A stretch of 56,334 nt of DNA from Prochlorococcus sp. AG-402-L09 (GCA_003216715.1 QCIK01000010.1:1-56334); one strand, 5' to 3'; shown: positions 42,504 to 54,701, counted from the stretch's first letter. Numbers and translations are program-made. Notes: generated by a model not told the origin, from the sequence alone.

Positions 42504-43370
42504 ATGAATAATAAACTAAAAGGAGAACCAGAATGGCTTGATGAATATCATCAAGGCGTTAGGTATGGATTACAGGGAAAATTAATACTAGAAGAGTCAA
42601 GTCCTTTTCAAAAAATTACCATCTATGAAAGCAAAAGATATGGCAAAGCACTATTACTTGATGGTTGTTGGATGACAGCAGAAAAGTCTGAAAAATGTTA
42701 TCACGAATGTCTTATTCATCCTGCCATGTGTTGTTCTACTAAAATAGATAATATTTTAATTATAGGAGGAGGTGATGGTGGTAGTGCAAGAGAGTGTTTA
42801 AAATATAAAGAGGTTAAGTCTATCGATTTAGTTGAAATTGACCTAAGAGTTATTGAATTAAGTCAAAAGTATTTACCTAATATTGGAGGAAATGCCTGGT
42901 CTGACTCAAGATTAAATTTACAAATCAAGAATGGAATTGATTGGGTCAAATATACAAAAGAGAATTCATATGATGTAATTATTATTGATGGCGCAGATCC
43001 TATTGGACCGTCCAAAGAATTATTCAGCAATTCTTTTCTCACAAATTGCAAACGAATACTTAAACCAGGAGGGGTTTTTGCAACACAAAGTGAATCGCCA
43101 GAATCTTTTCAGCAAATTCACATAAATATTGTCAAAGTTCTGCGTGAAATTTTTGACTACGCAGATCCAATGTATGGATCCGTCTCCATATACCCAAGCG
43201 GTTTATGGAGCTGGACATTTGCATCTATGGAAACGCCAAAATACATTCATCCAAAAAAAAGTCGCGTAATAGAAATATCTGACACTTGTCAGATTTGGAG
43301 TGAGCGATGGCACCAAGGTGCATTTAACACGATTCCTGCATTCTTAGAAAGGGAGCTAGCAAAAATATGA
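42504..43370 (+). CDS. speE: Spermidine synthase (polyamine aminopropyltransferase)
   Basis: SpeE transfers an aminopropyl group from decarboxylated S-adenosylmethionine to putrescine. The N-terminal beta domain ([23 protein letters not shown]) precedes the Rossmann domain with [16 protein letters not shown] near 87-102 and VEIDLRVIE near 112. The acidic IIDGADPIG near 158 supplies the substrate-binding aspartate. Length is 288 residues. Its stop overlaps the speB start by four bases (ATGA), so the polyamine genes form an operon. Confidence 0.94.
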   Translation: MNNKLKGEPEWLDEYHQGVRYGLQGKLILEESSPFQKITIYESKRYGKALLLDGCWMTAEKSEKCYHECLIHPAMCCSTKIDNILIIGGGDGGSARECLKYKEVKSIDLVEIDLRVIELSQKYLPNIGGNAWSDSRLNLQIKNGIDWVKYTKENSYDVIIIDGADPIGPSKELFSNSFLTNCKRILKPGGVFATQSESPESFQQIHINIVKVLREIFDYADPMYGSVSIYPSGLWSWTFASMETPKYIHPKKSRVIEISDTCQIWSERWHQGAFNTIPAFLERELAKI

Positions 43371-44266
43371 CCAAATCTAATTTCAATGATCAATCACTGT
43401 TTAATAACAATGGTGCAATATTCATGGGTGCCAAAAGAAGCATTGATCAATGTAAAGTTTCGCTGTTAGGAGTTCCTTATGATGGAACTTGTTGCTTTAG
43501 ACCTGGCGCACGATTCGGTCCTTCAGCTGTTAGGGAAGATAGTTATGGAATTGAAACATATTGTCCACAACTAAATTTAGATTTAGAGGATATAAACTTT
43601 GCTGACATAGGTTCATTAGATATTCCCTATGGAGATGCAAAATTAACAGTTGATTATATACGAAAAGCGACAGATATTTTACTTAAAAATAACTTAAAAC
43701 CTCTTATTATTGGTGGAGAGCATTCAATAACAAGTGGCATTATTCAATCTATAGTTACTAATTATCCTGAATTAATTATGATTCAATTAGATGCTCATGC
43801 AGATCTTAGAGACGAATGGTTAGGTAGTAAGTATAGTCACGCGTGTACTATGAAAAGATGTTTAGAAATACTACCTAGCAAAAAGATCTTTCAAATAGGA
43901 ATAAGAAGTGGAACCAGATCAGAATTTCTTGAAATGAATAATACTAAAAGATTAATTAAACATACTTTGGGAGAGAATGCAAAATATTTAGAAGAGGCTC
44001 TAAAAAGTTTTAAAGGGACTCCAGTCTATTTAACTTTTGATTTAGATTGGTTTGATCCATCTATCATGCCAGGAACAGGCACTCCTGAACCTGGAGGCTA
44101 TTTCTGGGGGGATTTTGCAGCAATAATAGATGTTATCAAGTCTCATAACTTAATTGGTGCGGATGTAGTCGAGTTATCTCCCAAATTGGATAACTCTGGT
44201 ATTAGTAGTATCCTTGCTGCAAAAGTTATACGTTCATTGATTATGTTATTGGACAAAGAAACCTAA
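43367..44266 (+). CDS. speB: Agmatinase / ureohydrolase
   Basis: This manganese ureohydrolase probably cleaves agmatine to putrescine and urea, providing the substrate of SpeE encoded just upstream. Metal ligands sit in GGEHS near 119-123, DAHADLRD near 143-150 and DLDWFDP near 225-231; the usual family sequence at the last site is DIDxxDP, so the motif is intact. Length is 299 residues. The four-base overlap with speE supports the agmatinase assignment over arginase or guanidinobutyrase, although related enzymes cannot be excluded from sequence. Confidence 0.9.
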   Translation: MTKSNFNDQSLFNNNGAIFMGAKRSIDQCKVSLLGVPYDGTCCFRPGARFGPSAVREDSYGIETYCPQLNLDLEDINFADIGSLDIPYGDAKLTVDYIRKATDILLKNNLKPLIIGGEHSITSGIIQSIVTNYPELIMIQLDAHADLRDEWLGSKYSHACTMKRCLEILPSKKIFQIGIRSGTRSEFLEMNNTKRLIKHTLGENAKYLEEALKSFKGTPVYLTFDLDWFDPSIMPGTGTPEPGGYFWGDFAAIIDVIKSHNLIGADVVELSPKLDNSGISSILAAKVIRSLIMLLDKET

Positions 44267-44276
44267 AATTTTGAGT

Positions 44277-44501
44277 TTAATTCTCATTTATAACTAATAC
44301 CTTTCCAAAATCGAGTTGTTGATGAATAAATTTTTCAGACACCTTTGGGAAATTAGATTCTTTTTTTATCCAATGACCACAAGAAACAAATGAAGATATC
44401 TCAGAATGTATTTTAATCTTTCTAAGTTTGCACCATGAGAATGAATCAAAATGACTTGAAACACACTGATTACAGCTTCTACAAGATCTTTTTGCAGTCA
44501 T
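44277..44501 (-). CDS. small cysteine-rich hypothetical protein
   Basis: The 74-residue frame starts at ATG 44499-44501. It contains an N-terminal CRSCNQC cluster (C7, C10, C13), then C24 in SWCKLRK and C41 in SCGHW. The spacing suggests a zinc-binding or iron-sulfur site. It resembles, by memory only, short Cys-rich proteins of marine Synechococcus and Prochlorococcus, and has no named function. It is convergent with speB, ten bases apart. Confidence 0.6.
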   Translation of the reverse strand: MTAKRSCRSCNQCVSSHFDSFSWCKLRKIKIHSEISSFVSCGHWIKKESNFPKVSEKFIHQQLDFGKVLVINEN

Positions 44502-44632
44502 TAAGTCTTAACCCAAGACTCATACAGTAGTAAAACTTTCCGGATCGAGCCACAAAGCATTAAATTTAGTTTTAGAAATTCTTATAGGTTCACGTTATTA
44601 CTAGTGAATTTCTACATACTGTTCAGCAAAAA

Positions 44633-45751
44633 ATGAAATTACTGCAAACTCCTCTTTACAAAGAATGCCAAAAATTAGGCGGTAAAATGGTCCCTTTTGC
44701 AAATTGGGAAATGCCTGTTAGTTTTTCTGGGTTAATAGAAGAACACATTGCAGTAAGAAAAAATGTTGGGATGTTCGACATATCTCACATGGGTGTTGTG
44801 CAATTAAAAGGTAAAAATATCAAGAGTTCATTACAAAAATTAGTTCCATCAGACGTGTTTCGAATAGGACCTGGCGAAGCGTGTTATACAGTTTTGTTAA
44901 AAGAAAATGGAGGAATTCAAGACGATCTAATCATTTATGATCAGGGTATTTTAGATACAAAAGAAGAAAGTATAGTTCTAGTCATTAATGCCTCAAGAAA
45001 AGAATCTGACATTAAATGGTTAAGTTCAAACCTCTCTAAAAACGAAATCACAATATCCGAATTCATGCCTAAGGGTGCATTAATTGCCATACAAGGTCCA
45101 GAATCAATCAGTACATTTGAGAAAATTCTCCAAGAGCCTTTATCTAATTTGCCGCGTTTTGGTCACAGAACTATTACTTCAAATCCCAATCTAATCAACT
45201 CAGAAGAATCAATTTTTATTGCACGAACTGGTTATACAGGAGAGGAAGGTTTCGAATTTTTGTCATCTCCAGAAACAGCTAAGTCCATCTGGAAGAGTCT
45301 AATTGCGTCGGGAGTTACTCCATGCGGGCTAGGAGCAAGAGATACATTACGATTAGAGGCTTCTATGCATTTATATGGCAACGATATCAACCTAGATACA
45401 ACTCCCTTTGAAGCTGGCTTGGGTTGGTTAGTTCATTTAGAAATGCCTAATGATTTCATAGGTAGGAAAGCTCTAGAAAAACAAGCCGAAGTTGGAACGC
45501 TAAAAAAACTTGTTGGTATTCAAGTCCTTGATAAAGGAATTGCAAGAAAAGGATATACAGTTCTATACAACAGCGAGACTGTTGGAATGGTAACTAGCGG
45601 AACTTGGTCTCCAACATTGAAAAAACCTATAGCTCTTGCTTATGTGCCAAGCGAAATTGCAAAAGTAAATACTCAATTAGAAGTAGAAATTAGAGGGAAA
45701 AAACATCCAGCCATCATCGTAAAAAGACCTTTCTATCGAAAAGGTTTTTGA
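44633..45751 (+). CDS. gcvT: Glycine cleavage system aminomethyltransferase (T protein)
   Basis: GcvT releases ammonia from the aminomethyl group on GcvH and passes the carbon to tetrahydrofolate. Family marks are the N-terminal TPLYKECQKLGGKMVPFANW, GMFDISHMG near 47-55, ARTGYTGEEGFE near 195 and the LRLEASMHLYGND segment near 240. Length is 372 residues. It stands apart from gcvH and gcvP, 20 kb away. The 131-base upstream gap shows no glycine-riboswitch core that I can recognise. Confidence 0.96.
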   Translation: MKLLQTPLYKECQKLGGKMVPFANWEMPVSFSGLIEEHIAVRKNVGMFDISHMGVVQLKGKNIKSSLQKLVPSDVFRIGPGEACYTVLLKENGGIQDDLIIYDQGILDTKEESIVLVINASRKESDIKWLSSNLSKNEITISEFMPKGALIAIQGPESISTFEKILQEPLSNLPRFGHRTITSNPNLINSEESIFIARTGYTGEEGFEFLSSPETAKSIWKSLIASGVTPCGLGARDTLRLEASMHLYGNDINLDTTPFEAGLGWLVHLEMPNDFIGRKALEKQAEVGTLKKLVGIQVLDKGIARKGYTVLYNSETVGMVTSGTWSPTLKKPIALAYVPSEIAKVNTQLEVEIRGKKHPAIIVKRPFYRKGF

Positions 45752-45825
45752 GCAAGTAGAAACGGTGTTGTGCAAAAAAGCCGGTCTTTGTGGGAAACTC
45801 ATTATTCATGATGATTGAGAAATTC

Positions 45826-47646
45826 ATGCGCAATAAAACTTGTGGAGAACTACGAGCTTCCGCAATTAGCGCAAATGTTCAACTATGTGGTTGGGTTGAT
45901 CGCAGAAGGGATCATGGAGGGGTAATTTTTATTGATCTAAGAGACCGCTCTGGAACAATTCAAATCACAGTTGATCCAGATCAAGGTCAGGATCTGTTTA
46001 GCATCGCTGAAAGTCTAAGAAATGAAACTGTCCTTCAAATCAATGGATTAGTAAGAGCAAGACCTGAAGAAGCTATTAATACAAAAATCCCAACCGGTGA
46101 AGTAGAAGTCCTAGCTAAAAAGATAAAAATTCTCAATTCTGTCACCAGTACACTCCCATTCTCAGTGTCAATTCATGATGAGGAGAGTGTTAAAGAAGAA
46201 ATCAGGCTAAGGCATAGATATTTAGATCTCAGAAGAGAGAGAATGAATAATAATCTTCAATTAAGACATAACACTGTCAAAGCGGCTAGAAGTTTTCTTG
46301 AAAACGAAGGATTTATAGAAGTTGAAACACCTATTTTGACTCGCTCAACTCCTGAAGGAGCAAGAGATTACTTAGTCCCCTCACGTGTATGTGGTGGCGA
46401 GTTTTTTGCTTTACCGCAATCCCCACAATTATTCAAACAATTGTTGATGGTTGGTGGAGTTGAACGTTATTACCAAGTCGCACGTTGTTTTCGTGATGAA
46501 GATTTACGCGCAGATAGGCAACCAGAATTTACTCAATTAGATATTGAAATGAGTTTTATGGAGGAAAAAGAGATCATTGAATTAAATGAAAAATTAATTG
46601 TGAACATATGGAAAAAAATTAAAGGGATTGATCTCCAAACTCCATTCCCAAGAATGACTTGGCAAGAAGCTATGGATAGATTTGGAACTGACAGGCCTGA
46701 TACTCGATATGGAATGGAACTTGTCAACACAAGTGATTTATTTTCCCATAGTGGATTTAAAGTTTTTTCAAATGCTATTTCTTCTGGTGGATGCGTTAAG
46801 TGCATCACCATTAAGGATGGAAATAATTTAATTAGTAATGTAAGAATAAAGCCAGGTGGAGATATTTTTAGCGAAGCCCAAAAGGCTGGCGCTGGTGGAC
46901 TAGCATTTATCAGAGTTCGAAATAATGAAGAAGTCGATACTATTGGAGCCATAAAAGATAATTTAACTACCTCACAAATAAAAGAACTCCTATTAAAAAC
47001 CCAAGCTAAACCAGGTGATCTAATACTTTTTGGTGCAGGTCCAACAAATATTGTAAACAGAACCTTAGATAGAGTTCGTCAATTTATTGCGAAAGATCTA
47101 AAAATAATTTCAGACAATGAATTAAAAACTCAATGGAATTTTCTTTGGGTCACTGATTTTCCTATGTTTGAATTTAATGCTGATGAGAATCGTCTTGAAG
47201 CAATTCATCATCCCTTTTGCGCTCCTAAGCCTGAAGATATTGGTGAATCAGAAAGCTTATGGAAAGAGAATTTACCCAATGCAAATGCCCAAGCGTATGA
47301 TCTAGTTCTTAATGGATTAGAAATTGGTGGGGGATCTTTAAGAATTCACAACTCAGAGCTTCAAAAAACCGTTCTAGAAGTAATTGGTCTATCTAAAAAT
47401 CAAGCAGAAGAGCAATTCGGTTTTTTAATTGATGCACTTGCAATGGGTGCTCCTCCACATGGTGGGATTGCATTTGGACTGGACAGAATAGTTATGCTCT
47501 TAGCCAATGAAGATTCAATTAGAGATACCATTGCTTTTCCAAAAACACAACAAGCTCGTTGTTCCATGGCTAAAGCCCCTGCAAACGTAGAAAATAAACA
47601 ATTAGAAGACCTCCATATAGCCTCCACTTGGATCGAACCTGATTGA
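45826..47646 (+). CDS. aspS: Aspartyl-tRNA synthetase
   Basis: This class II bacterial-type AspRS has an N-terminal anticodon-binding OB fold ([24 protein letters not shown]), a catalytic core with [32 protein letters not shown] and the late GLDRIVML motif 3, and the bacterial GAD insertion. I place the start at ATG 45826 (606 residues) because [10 protein letters not shown] matches the family N-terminus and GAGAA lies upstream; the frame is open from a GTG at 45790. Confidence 0.96.
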   Translation: MRNKTCGELRASAISANVQLCGWVDRRRDHGGVIFIDLRDRSGTIQITVDPDQGQDLFSIAESLRNETVLQINGLVRARPEEAINTKIPTGEVEVLAKKIKILNSVTSTLPFSVSIHDEESVKEEIRLRHRYLDLRRERMNNNLQLRHNTVKAARSFLENEGFIEVETPILTRSTPEGARDYLVPSRVCGGEFFALPQSPQLFKQLLMVGGVERYYQVARCFRDEDLRADRQPEFTQLDIEMSFMEEKEIIELNEKLIVNIWKKIKGIDLQTPFPRMTWQEAMDRFGTDRPDTRYGMELVNTSDLFSHSGFKVFSNAISSGGCVKCITIKDGNNLISNVRIKPGGDIFSEAQKAGAGGLAFIRVRNNEEVDTIGAIKDNLTTSQIKELLLKTQAKPGDLILFGAGPTNIVNRTLDRVRQFIAKDLKIISDNELKTQWNFLWVTDFPMFEFNADENRLEAIHHPFCAPKPEDIGESESLWKENLPNANAQAYDLVLNGLEIGGGSLRIHNSELQKTVLEVIGLSKNQAEEQFGFLIDALAMGAPPHGGIAFGLDRIVMLLANEDSIRDTIAFPKTQQARCSMAKAPANVENKQLEDLHIASTWIEPD

Positions 47647-47749
47647 ATTGATAGAAATTAATGGCAAAAACATTATCCTAAAGAGAAAATATGTAAATTT
47701 CTTGGCGTTTAGCTGGATCAAGGTAGCTTAAAGAATGATTGAAAAGTAA

Positions 47750-49417
<1,668 letters not shown>

Positions 49418-50059
49418 ATGGAACCCTTTCTACCAGTAGTTGAATGTTTTCATTCTCTACAAGGAGAAGGAGAACATGCTGGTAGAAGCGCTTACTTCAT
49501 CAGACTAGCTAGTTGTACAATTGGATGTCCTTGGTGTGATACGAAAAATTCATGGAATTCCGAACTTCATCCACAACAAAGTTTGATAGATTTATCAATT
49601 AGCACAGCTAAAGCCCAAAAAGAAGGTGCAGCTTTTGTTGTAATCACTGGAGGTGAACCACTACATCATAATTTAGATAATCTATGCAGAGAAATTAGAA
49701 AATCTACACTCAACCTAGAGAAAAAATCTATTCCAATTCATCTCGAAACCAGTGGCGTAGATAGACTAAGTGGCAATCCAGATTGGATAACATTATCTCC
49801 TAAACGGCATTCTCCTCCACGCCTTGATAATCTCTTATCTTGCCAAGAATTAAAAGTTGTTATCCAAAATGCTGAAGATTTACTTTTTGCTAAAACAATG
49901 GCTGATTCAATAAAAAATAATGGAAAAATTAAACCTCAATTATTTTTGCAAGCAGGATGGGAAAATGAAGAGGGACAAACACTAGCAATCAAGTTTGTCA
50001 AAAACAATCCGGATTGGAGATTAAGTATGCAAACTCACAAATGGCTAGGTGTACTCTAA
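49418..50059 (+). CDS. queE: 7-carboxy-7-deazaguanine synthase
   Basis: QueE is a radical SAM enzyme that contracts 6-carboxytetrahydropterin to 7-carboxy-7-deazaguanine for queuosine. The cluster motif C-x3-C-x2-C is visible as CTIGCPWCDTKNSWN near residues 33-47, preceded by the LQGEGEHAGRSAYF substrate motif. VVITGGEPL follows as the SAM-binding glycine stretch. Length is 213 residues. Its ATG abuts the pyrG stop codon. With queC it forms two consecutive steps to preQ0. Confidence 0.93.
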   Translation: MEPFLPVVECFHSLQGEGEHAGRSAYFIRLASCTIGCPWCDTKNSWNSELHPQQSLIDLSISTAKAQKEGAAFVVITGGEPLHHNLDNLCREIRKSTLNLEKKSIPIHLETSGVDRLSGNPDWITLSPKRHSPPRLDNLLSCQELKVVIQNAEDLLFAKTMADSIKNNGKIKPQLFLQAGWENEEGQTLAIKFVKNNPDWRLSMQTHKWLGVL

Positions 50060-50108
50060 CCATCTATATAAATGAGATTTTGCTTCATTAGATTTAAAAA
50101 TAAAAATA

Positions 50109-50786
50109 ATGATTGAACAGACAACAATTGCATTACTTTCCGGAGGAATTGATTCAGCTACAGCTGCATGTATCGCTATGGAAGCTGGGCAAAAAGTAAT
50201 TGGATTATCATTTGATTATGGCCAACGACATCTTAAGGAGTTACAAGCAGCAGCAGATTTAGCAAAAAATTTAAAACTTGAGGATCATATAACAATAAAG
50301 ATTGATTTATCTTCTTGGGGTGGTTCCTCCTTGACCGATACGTCACAAGCAATCCCAATTAAAGGCATACAAAAAAATACTATTCCTAACACTTACGTTC
50401 CTGGTAGAAACACTATCTTTGTTGCTATTGGTTTGAGTCTTGCAGAAGCTCGTGGAGCCAATCGAATCGCATTAGGAATAAATGCAATGGACTATTCTGG
50501 ATATCCAGACTGTAGACCGGATTATTTAAAAGCATATCAAGAATTAGCTAACCTATCGAGCAGAGTAGGACGCGAGGGAAAAGGGATAAAACTATGGGCT
50601 CCACTACTAGATTGGGAAAAAACAAAAATCTTTGAAGAAGCATTACGCTTAAAAATTCCTATAGAAAAAACATGGAGTTGCTATCAAGGTGAAAGTAAAC
50701 CATGTGGGAGATGTGATAGTTGTCGTATTAGAGATAAAGCATTAAAAGAAATAGGTCGCGAAGATCTATGTAGTCAAAATATCTAG
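50109..50786 (+). CDS. queC: 7-cyano-7-deazaguanine synthase
   Basis: QueC converts 7-carboxy-7-deazaguanine to preQ0 with ATP and ammonia. The PP-loop [10 protein letters not shown] is at about 11-20, FDYGQRH near 36, and the C-terminal zinc site uses cysteines of [16 protein letters not shown] near 190-205. Length is 225 residues. The adjacent queE gives the preceding step. queD and queF are not in the window. Confidence 0.96.
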   Translation: MIEQTTIALLSGGIDSATAACIAMEAGQKVIGLSFDYGQRHLKELQAAADLAKNLKLEDHITIKIDLSSWGGSSLTDTSQAIPIKGIQKNTIPNTYVPGRNTIFVAIGLSLAEARGANRIALGINAMDYSGYPDCRPDYLKAYQELANLSSRVGREGKGIKLWAPLLDWEKTKIFEEALRLKIPIEKTWSCYQGESKPCGRCDSCRIRDKALKEIGREDLCSQNI

Positions 50787-52126
50787 TGAATAATATTAAA
50801 CGACTACTATGTCAGTGGGAATCACCTGAGCAAGTAGCCTATAAATTGATTCAAGAATGGGGAGAAGCAGGATTTATATGGCTCGATGGCGATGGGAGTG
50901 ATTTAGGTCGATGGGTCACCTTAGGAATTAATCCTTTAGAACAGTTTTGCTCTAGAGAATTAGAAAATTCAAAAAAGTACTCTAATCCTTTTAAAATTTT
51001 ACGCGAATTACCCCAAGGGCATTGGACTGGTTGGTTGAGTTATGAAGCTGCATCTTGGACAGAACCACAAAACCCATGGCAAAAAAGTTGTATGGCAACT
51101 TTATGGATAGCCTCTCATGACCCTATATTAAAATTTGATCTTCAGAAGAGAGAGCTATGGCTAGAAGGCAAAGATCCAAAACGCATCTCAATTATGGAAA
51201 ATTTTCTAAACAGTACTTTTCACCAAAAGCTTTCCAAACCAGACAGTGAAGCAGCAAAACAAGCAGAACGCAAACATAGTATTCCCCTAGAATCTTGGGA
51301 CTGGAGGTTAACAAGTCAAGAATATTCTGAAAGAGTTGATGAGATCAAAGAATGGATTGCGAACGGTGATATTTTTCAGGCTAATCTAACTACCTCATGC
51401 CAAGCCCCATTGCCAGAATCCATGCGTCCAATAGACGTATATTCAAAACTTAAAAAATGCTCCCCTGCTCCATTTGCTGGAGTAATTATCGGCGATCAGA
51501 TGGCAAAAGGAGAAGCTATTATATCAACTTCACCAGAAAGATTTTTAAAAGCGTTACCCAGTGGTGAGGTGGAAACGAGACCAATCAAAGGTACTAGACC
51601 CAGAGATAGAGATCCAGAAAAAGATGCTGATTGGGCAGCAGAGCTTATTTGTAGTCCAAAAGATCATGCTGAGAATGTAATGATTGTAGATCTACTAAGA
51701 AATGATCTTGGAAGAGTATGCCAACCTGGTTCAATCAAAGTCCCTCATCTACTAGTTTTAGAAAGCTATTCACAAGTTCATCATCTCACTTCAGTAGTTA
51801 AAGGTAGACTCAATACAAATAAAACTTGGGTTGACTTGCTTGAAGCATGCTGGCCAGGAGGTTCAGTAACAGGAGCACCGAAGCTTAGAGCATGTAAAAG
51901 ATTGTATGAACTTGAACCAACAGCGAGAGGTCCATATTGTGGATCAATATTAAATATAAATTGGGATGGGGTCCTTGATAGCAATATTTTAATCCGATCT
52001 TTAATGATTAAAGAATCCTCTATCAGTGCTCATGCTGGATGTGGAATTGTTGCAGATTCAGATAGTCAAAAGGAAGCTGAGGAAATGAATTGGAAATTGA
52101 TGCCACTTTTAAACGCATTAACATGA
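50786..52126 (+). CDS. pabB: Aminodeoxychorismate synthase component I
   Basis: PabB converts chorismate and ammonia to 4-amino-4-deoxychorismate for folate. The chorismate-binding domain occupies the C-terminal half: GDIFQANLT near 194, STSPERF near 252, PIKGTRPR near 268 with the lysine that distinguishes PabB from anthranilate synthase, and GGSVTGAPK near 358. Length is 446 residues. GTG start shares one base with the queC stop, and the stop overlaps the pabC start, so the genes are translationally coupled. The PIKGT lysine and the pabC neighbour favour PabB over TrpE. Confidence 0.92.
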   Translation: MNNIKRLLCQWESPEQVAYKLIQEWGEAGFIWLDGDGSDLGRWVTLGINPLEQFCSRELENSKKYSNPFKILRELPQGHWTGWLSYEAASWTEPQNPWQKSCMATLWIASHDPILKFDLQKRELWLEGKDPKRISIMENFLNSTFHQKLSKPDSEAAKQAERKHSIPLESWDWRLTSQEYSERVDEIKEWIANGDIFQANLTTSCQAPLPESMRPIDVYSKLKKCSPAPFAGVIIGDQMAKGEAIISTSPERFLKALPSGEVETRPIKGTRPRDRDPEKDADWAAELICSPKDHAENVMIVDLLRNDLGRVCQPGSIKVPHLLVLESYSQVHHLTSVVKGRLNTNKTWVDLLEACWPGGSVTGAPKLRACKRLYELEPTARGPYCGSILNINWDGVLDSNILIRSLMIKESSISAHAGCGIVADSDSQKEAEEMNWKLMPLLNALT

Positions 52127-52950
52127 CTGAAAATAAGAACGAAAAATTAGGCTGGATTAATGGTCACTGGGGAGTCTTCAAAGATTTAAAAGTGCCAATT
52201 AATGATCGAGGTCTCAACTTTGCAGATGGAATCTTTGAAACGATTTTTATTTTGAATGGAGTTCCGCAGCTTCTTCATGAGCATTTAAATAGATGGGAAG
52301 AAAGTGCAAGTATTTTAGAAATGAATCCCCCGCCATCAAAAGAATGGTTGATTTCACTCATTGAAGATGGCATTAACCGATCGCAATTAAATAATGTCAA
52401 TGGAGTAATTCGTATTAATTGGACTCGAGGAGCATCAAAACAACGTGGAATTGATATCAGCAAGACAAGCCATCATAGTTTTTGGTTGGAGATAGATTCT
52501 TATCAACCAAATTTCGAATCTATATCTACAATAATTAGTCAAACTGAAAGAAGAAATTCTTTTAGCCGATTGAGTTATTGTAAAACATTGTCCTATAACC
52601 AAGGGATTCAAGCGCGCATAGAAGCAAAGAAAGCAGGCTTTAATGATGCAATATTATTAAATAGTCAAGGTGAAATATGTTGCGCCACTACAGCAAATAT
52701 ATTAGTAAAAAGAGAAAATAATTGGTTGACTCCACCATCTAATAGTGGTTGTCTACCTGGCATAATGCGTCAACGAGGAATTGAAATGAATATAATAAAA
52801 GAAGCTCTCATTGAAGCGACACCAAAAGATAATGATGAATGGTTTTTAATCAATAGTTTAAGTTGTCGTCCAATTCAAAAAATAAACAAAAAAGAATTAA
52901 AAATATCAACTAACCCCAAAGAATTTTGGCTGAGATTGTTAAAAATCTAA
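52123..52950 (+). CDS. pabC: Aminodeoxychorismate lyase (class IV aminotransferase family)
   Basis: PabC removes pyruvate from aminodeoxychorismate to give p-aminobenzoate. It is a fold-type IV PLP protein; the PLP lysine is in SYCKTLSYNQ near 155, and NDRGLNFADGIFET near 25 is a family hallmark. Starting at ATG 52123 overlaps the pabB stop (ATGA) and gives 275 residues; the open frame reaches a TTG 11 codons upstream. Other class IV enzymes (D-amino-acid or branched-chain aminotransferases) look alike, and the pabB neighbour decides the call. Confidence 0.85.
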   Translation: MTENKNEKLGWINGHWGVFKDLKVPINDRGLNFADGIFETIFILNGVPQLLHEHLNRWEESASILEMNPPPSKEWLISLIEDGINRSQLNNVNGVIRINWTRGASKQRGIDISKTSHHSFWLEIDSYQPNFESISTIISQTERRNSFSRLSYCKTLSYNQGIQARIEAKKAGFNDAILLNSQGEICCATTANILVKRENNWLTPPSNSGCLPGIMRQRGIEMNIIKEALIEATPKDNDEWFLINSLSCRPIQKINKKELKISTNPKEFWLRLLKI

Positions 52951-52972
52951 AAAATAATATCGGACAAAATAT

Positions 52973-53758
52973 CTATATAGGAATTGGAAATGTGACTTCA
53001 GCTGGCTTTGGAGAGCAAGCTTCTACTTGAAAATCCACAACTGAACCTATTACAACAATCGCAGGGGACCTTAATTTTTCTTCTTGAACTCGCTCAAAAA
53101 GCTTCACCAAAGGGCTCTTAATATAACGTTGACCAATTACAGTCCCCTGCTCAATAACTGCCGCAGAAGTTTCAGGATTCATACCACCTGCAATCAACTC
53201 TGCTGAGATAAATTTTAAATTATGAACACCCATATATATAACAATTCCATCACTGGATTTCGCTAAAGACCGCCAATTTACAGCTGGGCGTTTTTTATCA
53301 ATCCCCTCATGTCCAGTCACAAAAGTAACTGAAGATCCAGCAAGTCTATGAGTAATAGGTATCCCAACATAAGCAGGAGCAGCTATACCAGATGTAACCC
53401 CAGGTACGACTTGTACTGGAACCCCTTTTTCATGAAGATAAGAAGCTTCTTCCGCACCTCTACCAAACAAAAATGGATCGCCACCTTTTAATCTAACAAT
53501 ACAAGAATAACTCTTTGCTAAATCAAACAAAATATCATTCGTTGTCCTCTGAGGAACCGAATGATGACCACGCCTCTTACCTACTGAATGAAGTTGACAA
53601 TTTGAAGAAACTAATTCAAGTAGCTCTATAGGAACTAAAGAGTCGTATACAAGCGCATCACATTTACTAATTAGTTTTTGCGCTTTAACTGTTAATAAAT
53701 CGGGATCACCAGGACCTGCTCCGACAAGATGCACAGTGCCAAACTGATTTGTATTCAT
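52973..53758 (-). CDS. cobA: Uroporphyrinogen-III C-methyltransferase
   Basis: This SUMT methylates uroporphyrinogen III twice to precorrin-2, the branch to siroheme and cobalamin. The SAM-binding start VGAGPGDPDLLTVKA is at about 12-26, and GDPFLFGRGAEE, PGVTSGIAAPAY and VTFVTGHEG are standard. Length is 261 residues; there is no fused CysG oxidase/chelatase domain. Its start overlaps the stop of the CbiX-like gene by four bases. With nirA divergent nearby, the siroheme cofactor of nitrite reductase is the probable purpose. Confidence 0.94.
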   Translation of the reverse strand: MNTNQFGTVHLVGAGPGDPDLLTVKAQKLISKCDALVYDSLVPIELLELVSSNCQLHSVGKRRGHHSVPQRTTNDILFDLAKSYSCIVRLKGGDPFLFGRGAEEASYLHEKGVPVQVVPGVTSGIAAPAYVGIPITHRLAGSSVTFVTGHEGIDKKRPAVNWRSLAKSSDGIVIYMGVHNLKFISAELIAGGMNPETSAAVIEQGTVIGQRYIKSPLVKLFERVQEEKLRSPAIVVIGSVVDFQVEACSPKPAEVTFPIPI

Positions 53759-54567
53759 GGCAAGTTACCCAAAATATTAACAAGACCACGATGAATAATA
53801 TCAATCTCAAGCAAAGATTTAAGCTGCTCTCCTTTACTATCAATTTCTACATTTTTGTTTGGAGTCAAAAGATAGGGAATAGGAAGATAATTCTTCTCCT
53901 TTTTAACAGTATCTTGATTCCATCTAGACCATGAATAAAGAGGAATATTTAGGAATTTTTCTAAGGACTTAAGAAAAACATCTGAAGTATCTGAAGAGAC
54001 AGGGTGATGAATCAACGCAGGTTTAAGAAAAGGACTCTGACTAGTTATCAGATCATCTATTAATGATAGCCATGGTATAAAAGAACCTAGGAAAGGAAAC
54101 AATTTTATATTTTGTCCCTCTTCTTGCAAACGTTTAAATATTTTTGGTACATCAATACAAACATGACTTCCAGGTAACAAAAAAAGAGGAACTAAAAACA
54201 CTGATCTATTACCGATGTCAATTTGCTCTGGATTGTCATCAGTTAAAGCCTCTATTGAAACAGAGCGATTTTTATGCCTTTTTAATTGGTCAACCAAAGA
54301 AATAAGAGATGGATGTATCTCACCACCTCGAGAACCATGAACTAGTAAATGTAAATGGTGAGGAGGCTCACAATTAATTCTATTTGGTAACAAAGACAAC
54401 TTTTGATGGACATCTGAAGATGTATTAGTACTTTCAACTAATTTATTAAAATTGAGATGATGAGAAATTCTAGATACTCCGGAACAAATAATTTCAGACG
54501 AGGAGAGGGGGTTGATCGAAGAAACACTCAATACAGAGGAAGAAGAAGATTCAAAAGTACTTTTCAT
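53755..54567 (-). CDS. CbiX-type sirohydrochlorin chelatase-like protein
   Basis: The core resembles CbiX/SirB chelatases, which insert iron or cobalt into sirohydrochlorin: HLLVHGSRGG with the catalytic-type histidine, then VFLVPLFLLPGSHVCIDVP. I choose ATG 54567, with GAGG five bases upstream, giving 270 residues; the frame is open to a TTG at 54648 (297 residues). The first 70 residues are Ser-rich (ESSSSSVLSVSSINPLSSS) and unlike a chelatase domain. The ATGA overlap with cobA and the divergent nirA suggest ferrochelation for siroheme. The exact start is uncertain. Confidence 0.75.
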   Translation of the reverse strand: MKSTFESSSSSVLSVSSINPLSSSEIICSGVSRISHHLNFNKLVESTNTSSDVHQKLSLLPNRINCEPPHHLHLLVHGSRGGEIHPSLISLVDQLKRHKNRSVSIEALTDDNPEQIDIGNRSVFLVPLFLLPGSHVCIDVPKIFKRLQEEGQNIKLFPFLGSFIPWLSLIDDLITSQSPFLKPALIHHPVSSDTSDVFLKSLEKFLNIPLYSWSRWNQDTVKKEKNYLPIPYLLTPNKNVEIDSKGEQLKSLLEIDIIHRGLVNILGNLP

Positions 54568-54701
54568 AGAGACCTCTTTGCTATGAAAGAGGTTTGGGAA
54601 ATGCTCAAAAGTGGAGCGATTAGAAGCCTCGGAGAAATTGGACGCCAATACTAAATGAGAAACTTTGAGACCAATTAATCAATTAAATGGATGGATATGA
54701 T

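Noticed and set aside
44502-44632. Glycine riboswitch upstream of gcvT
   Set aside because: The 131-base gap lacks the conserved glycine-aptamer core and is short of G-C pairs. Nothing similar was seen before gcvP either.
46533-46952. 139-codon frame antisense to aspS
   Set aside because: It overlaps the conserved core of aspS; no ribosome binding site or domain.
54457-54654. 65-codon plus-strand frame over the chelatase gene start
   Set aside because: An Arg-rich shadow of the Ser-rich region. The minus-strand frame has a GAGG ribosome binding site and an overlap with cobA, so it is preferred.
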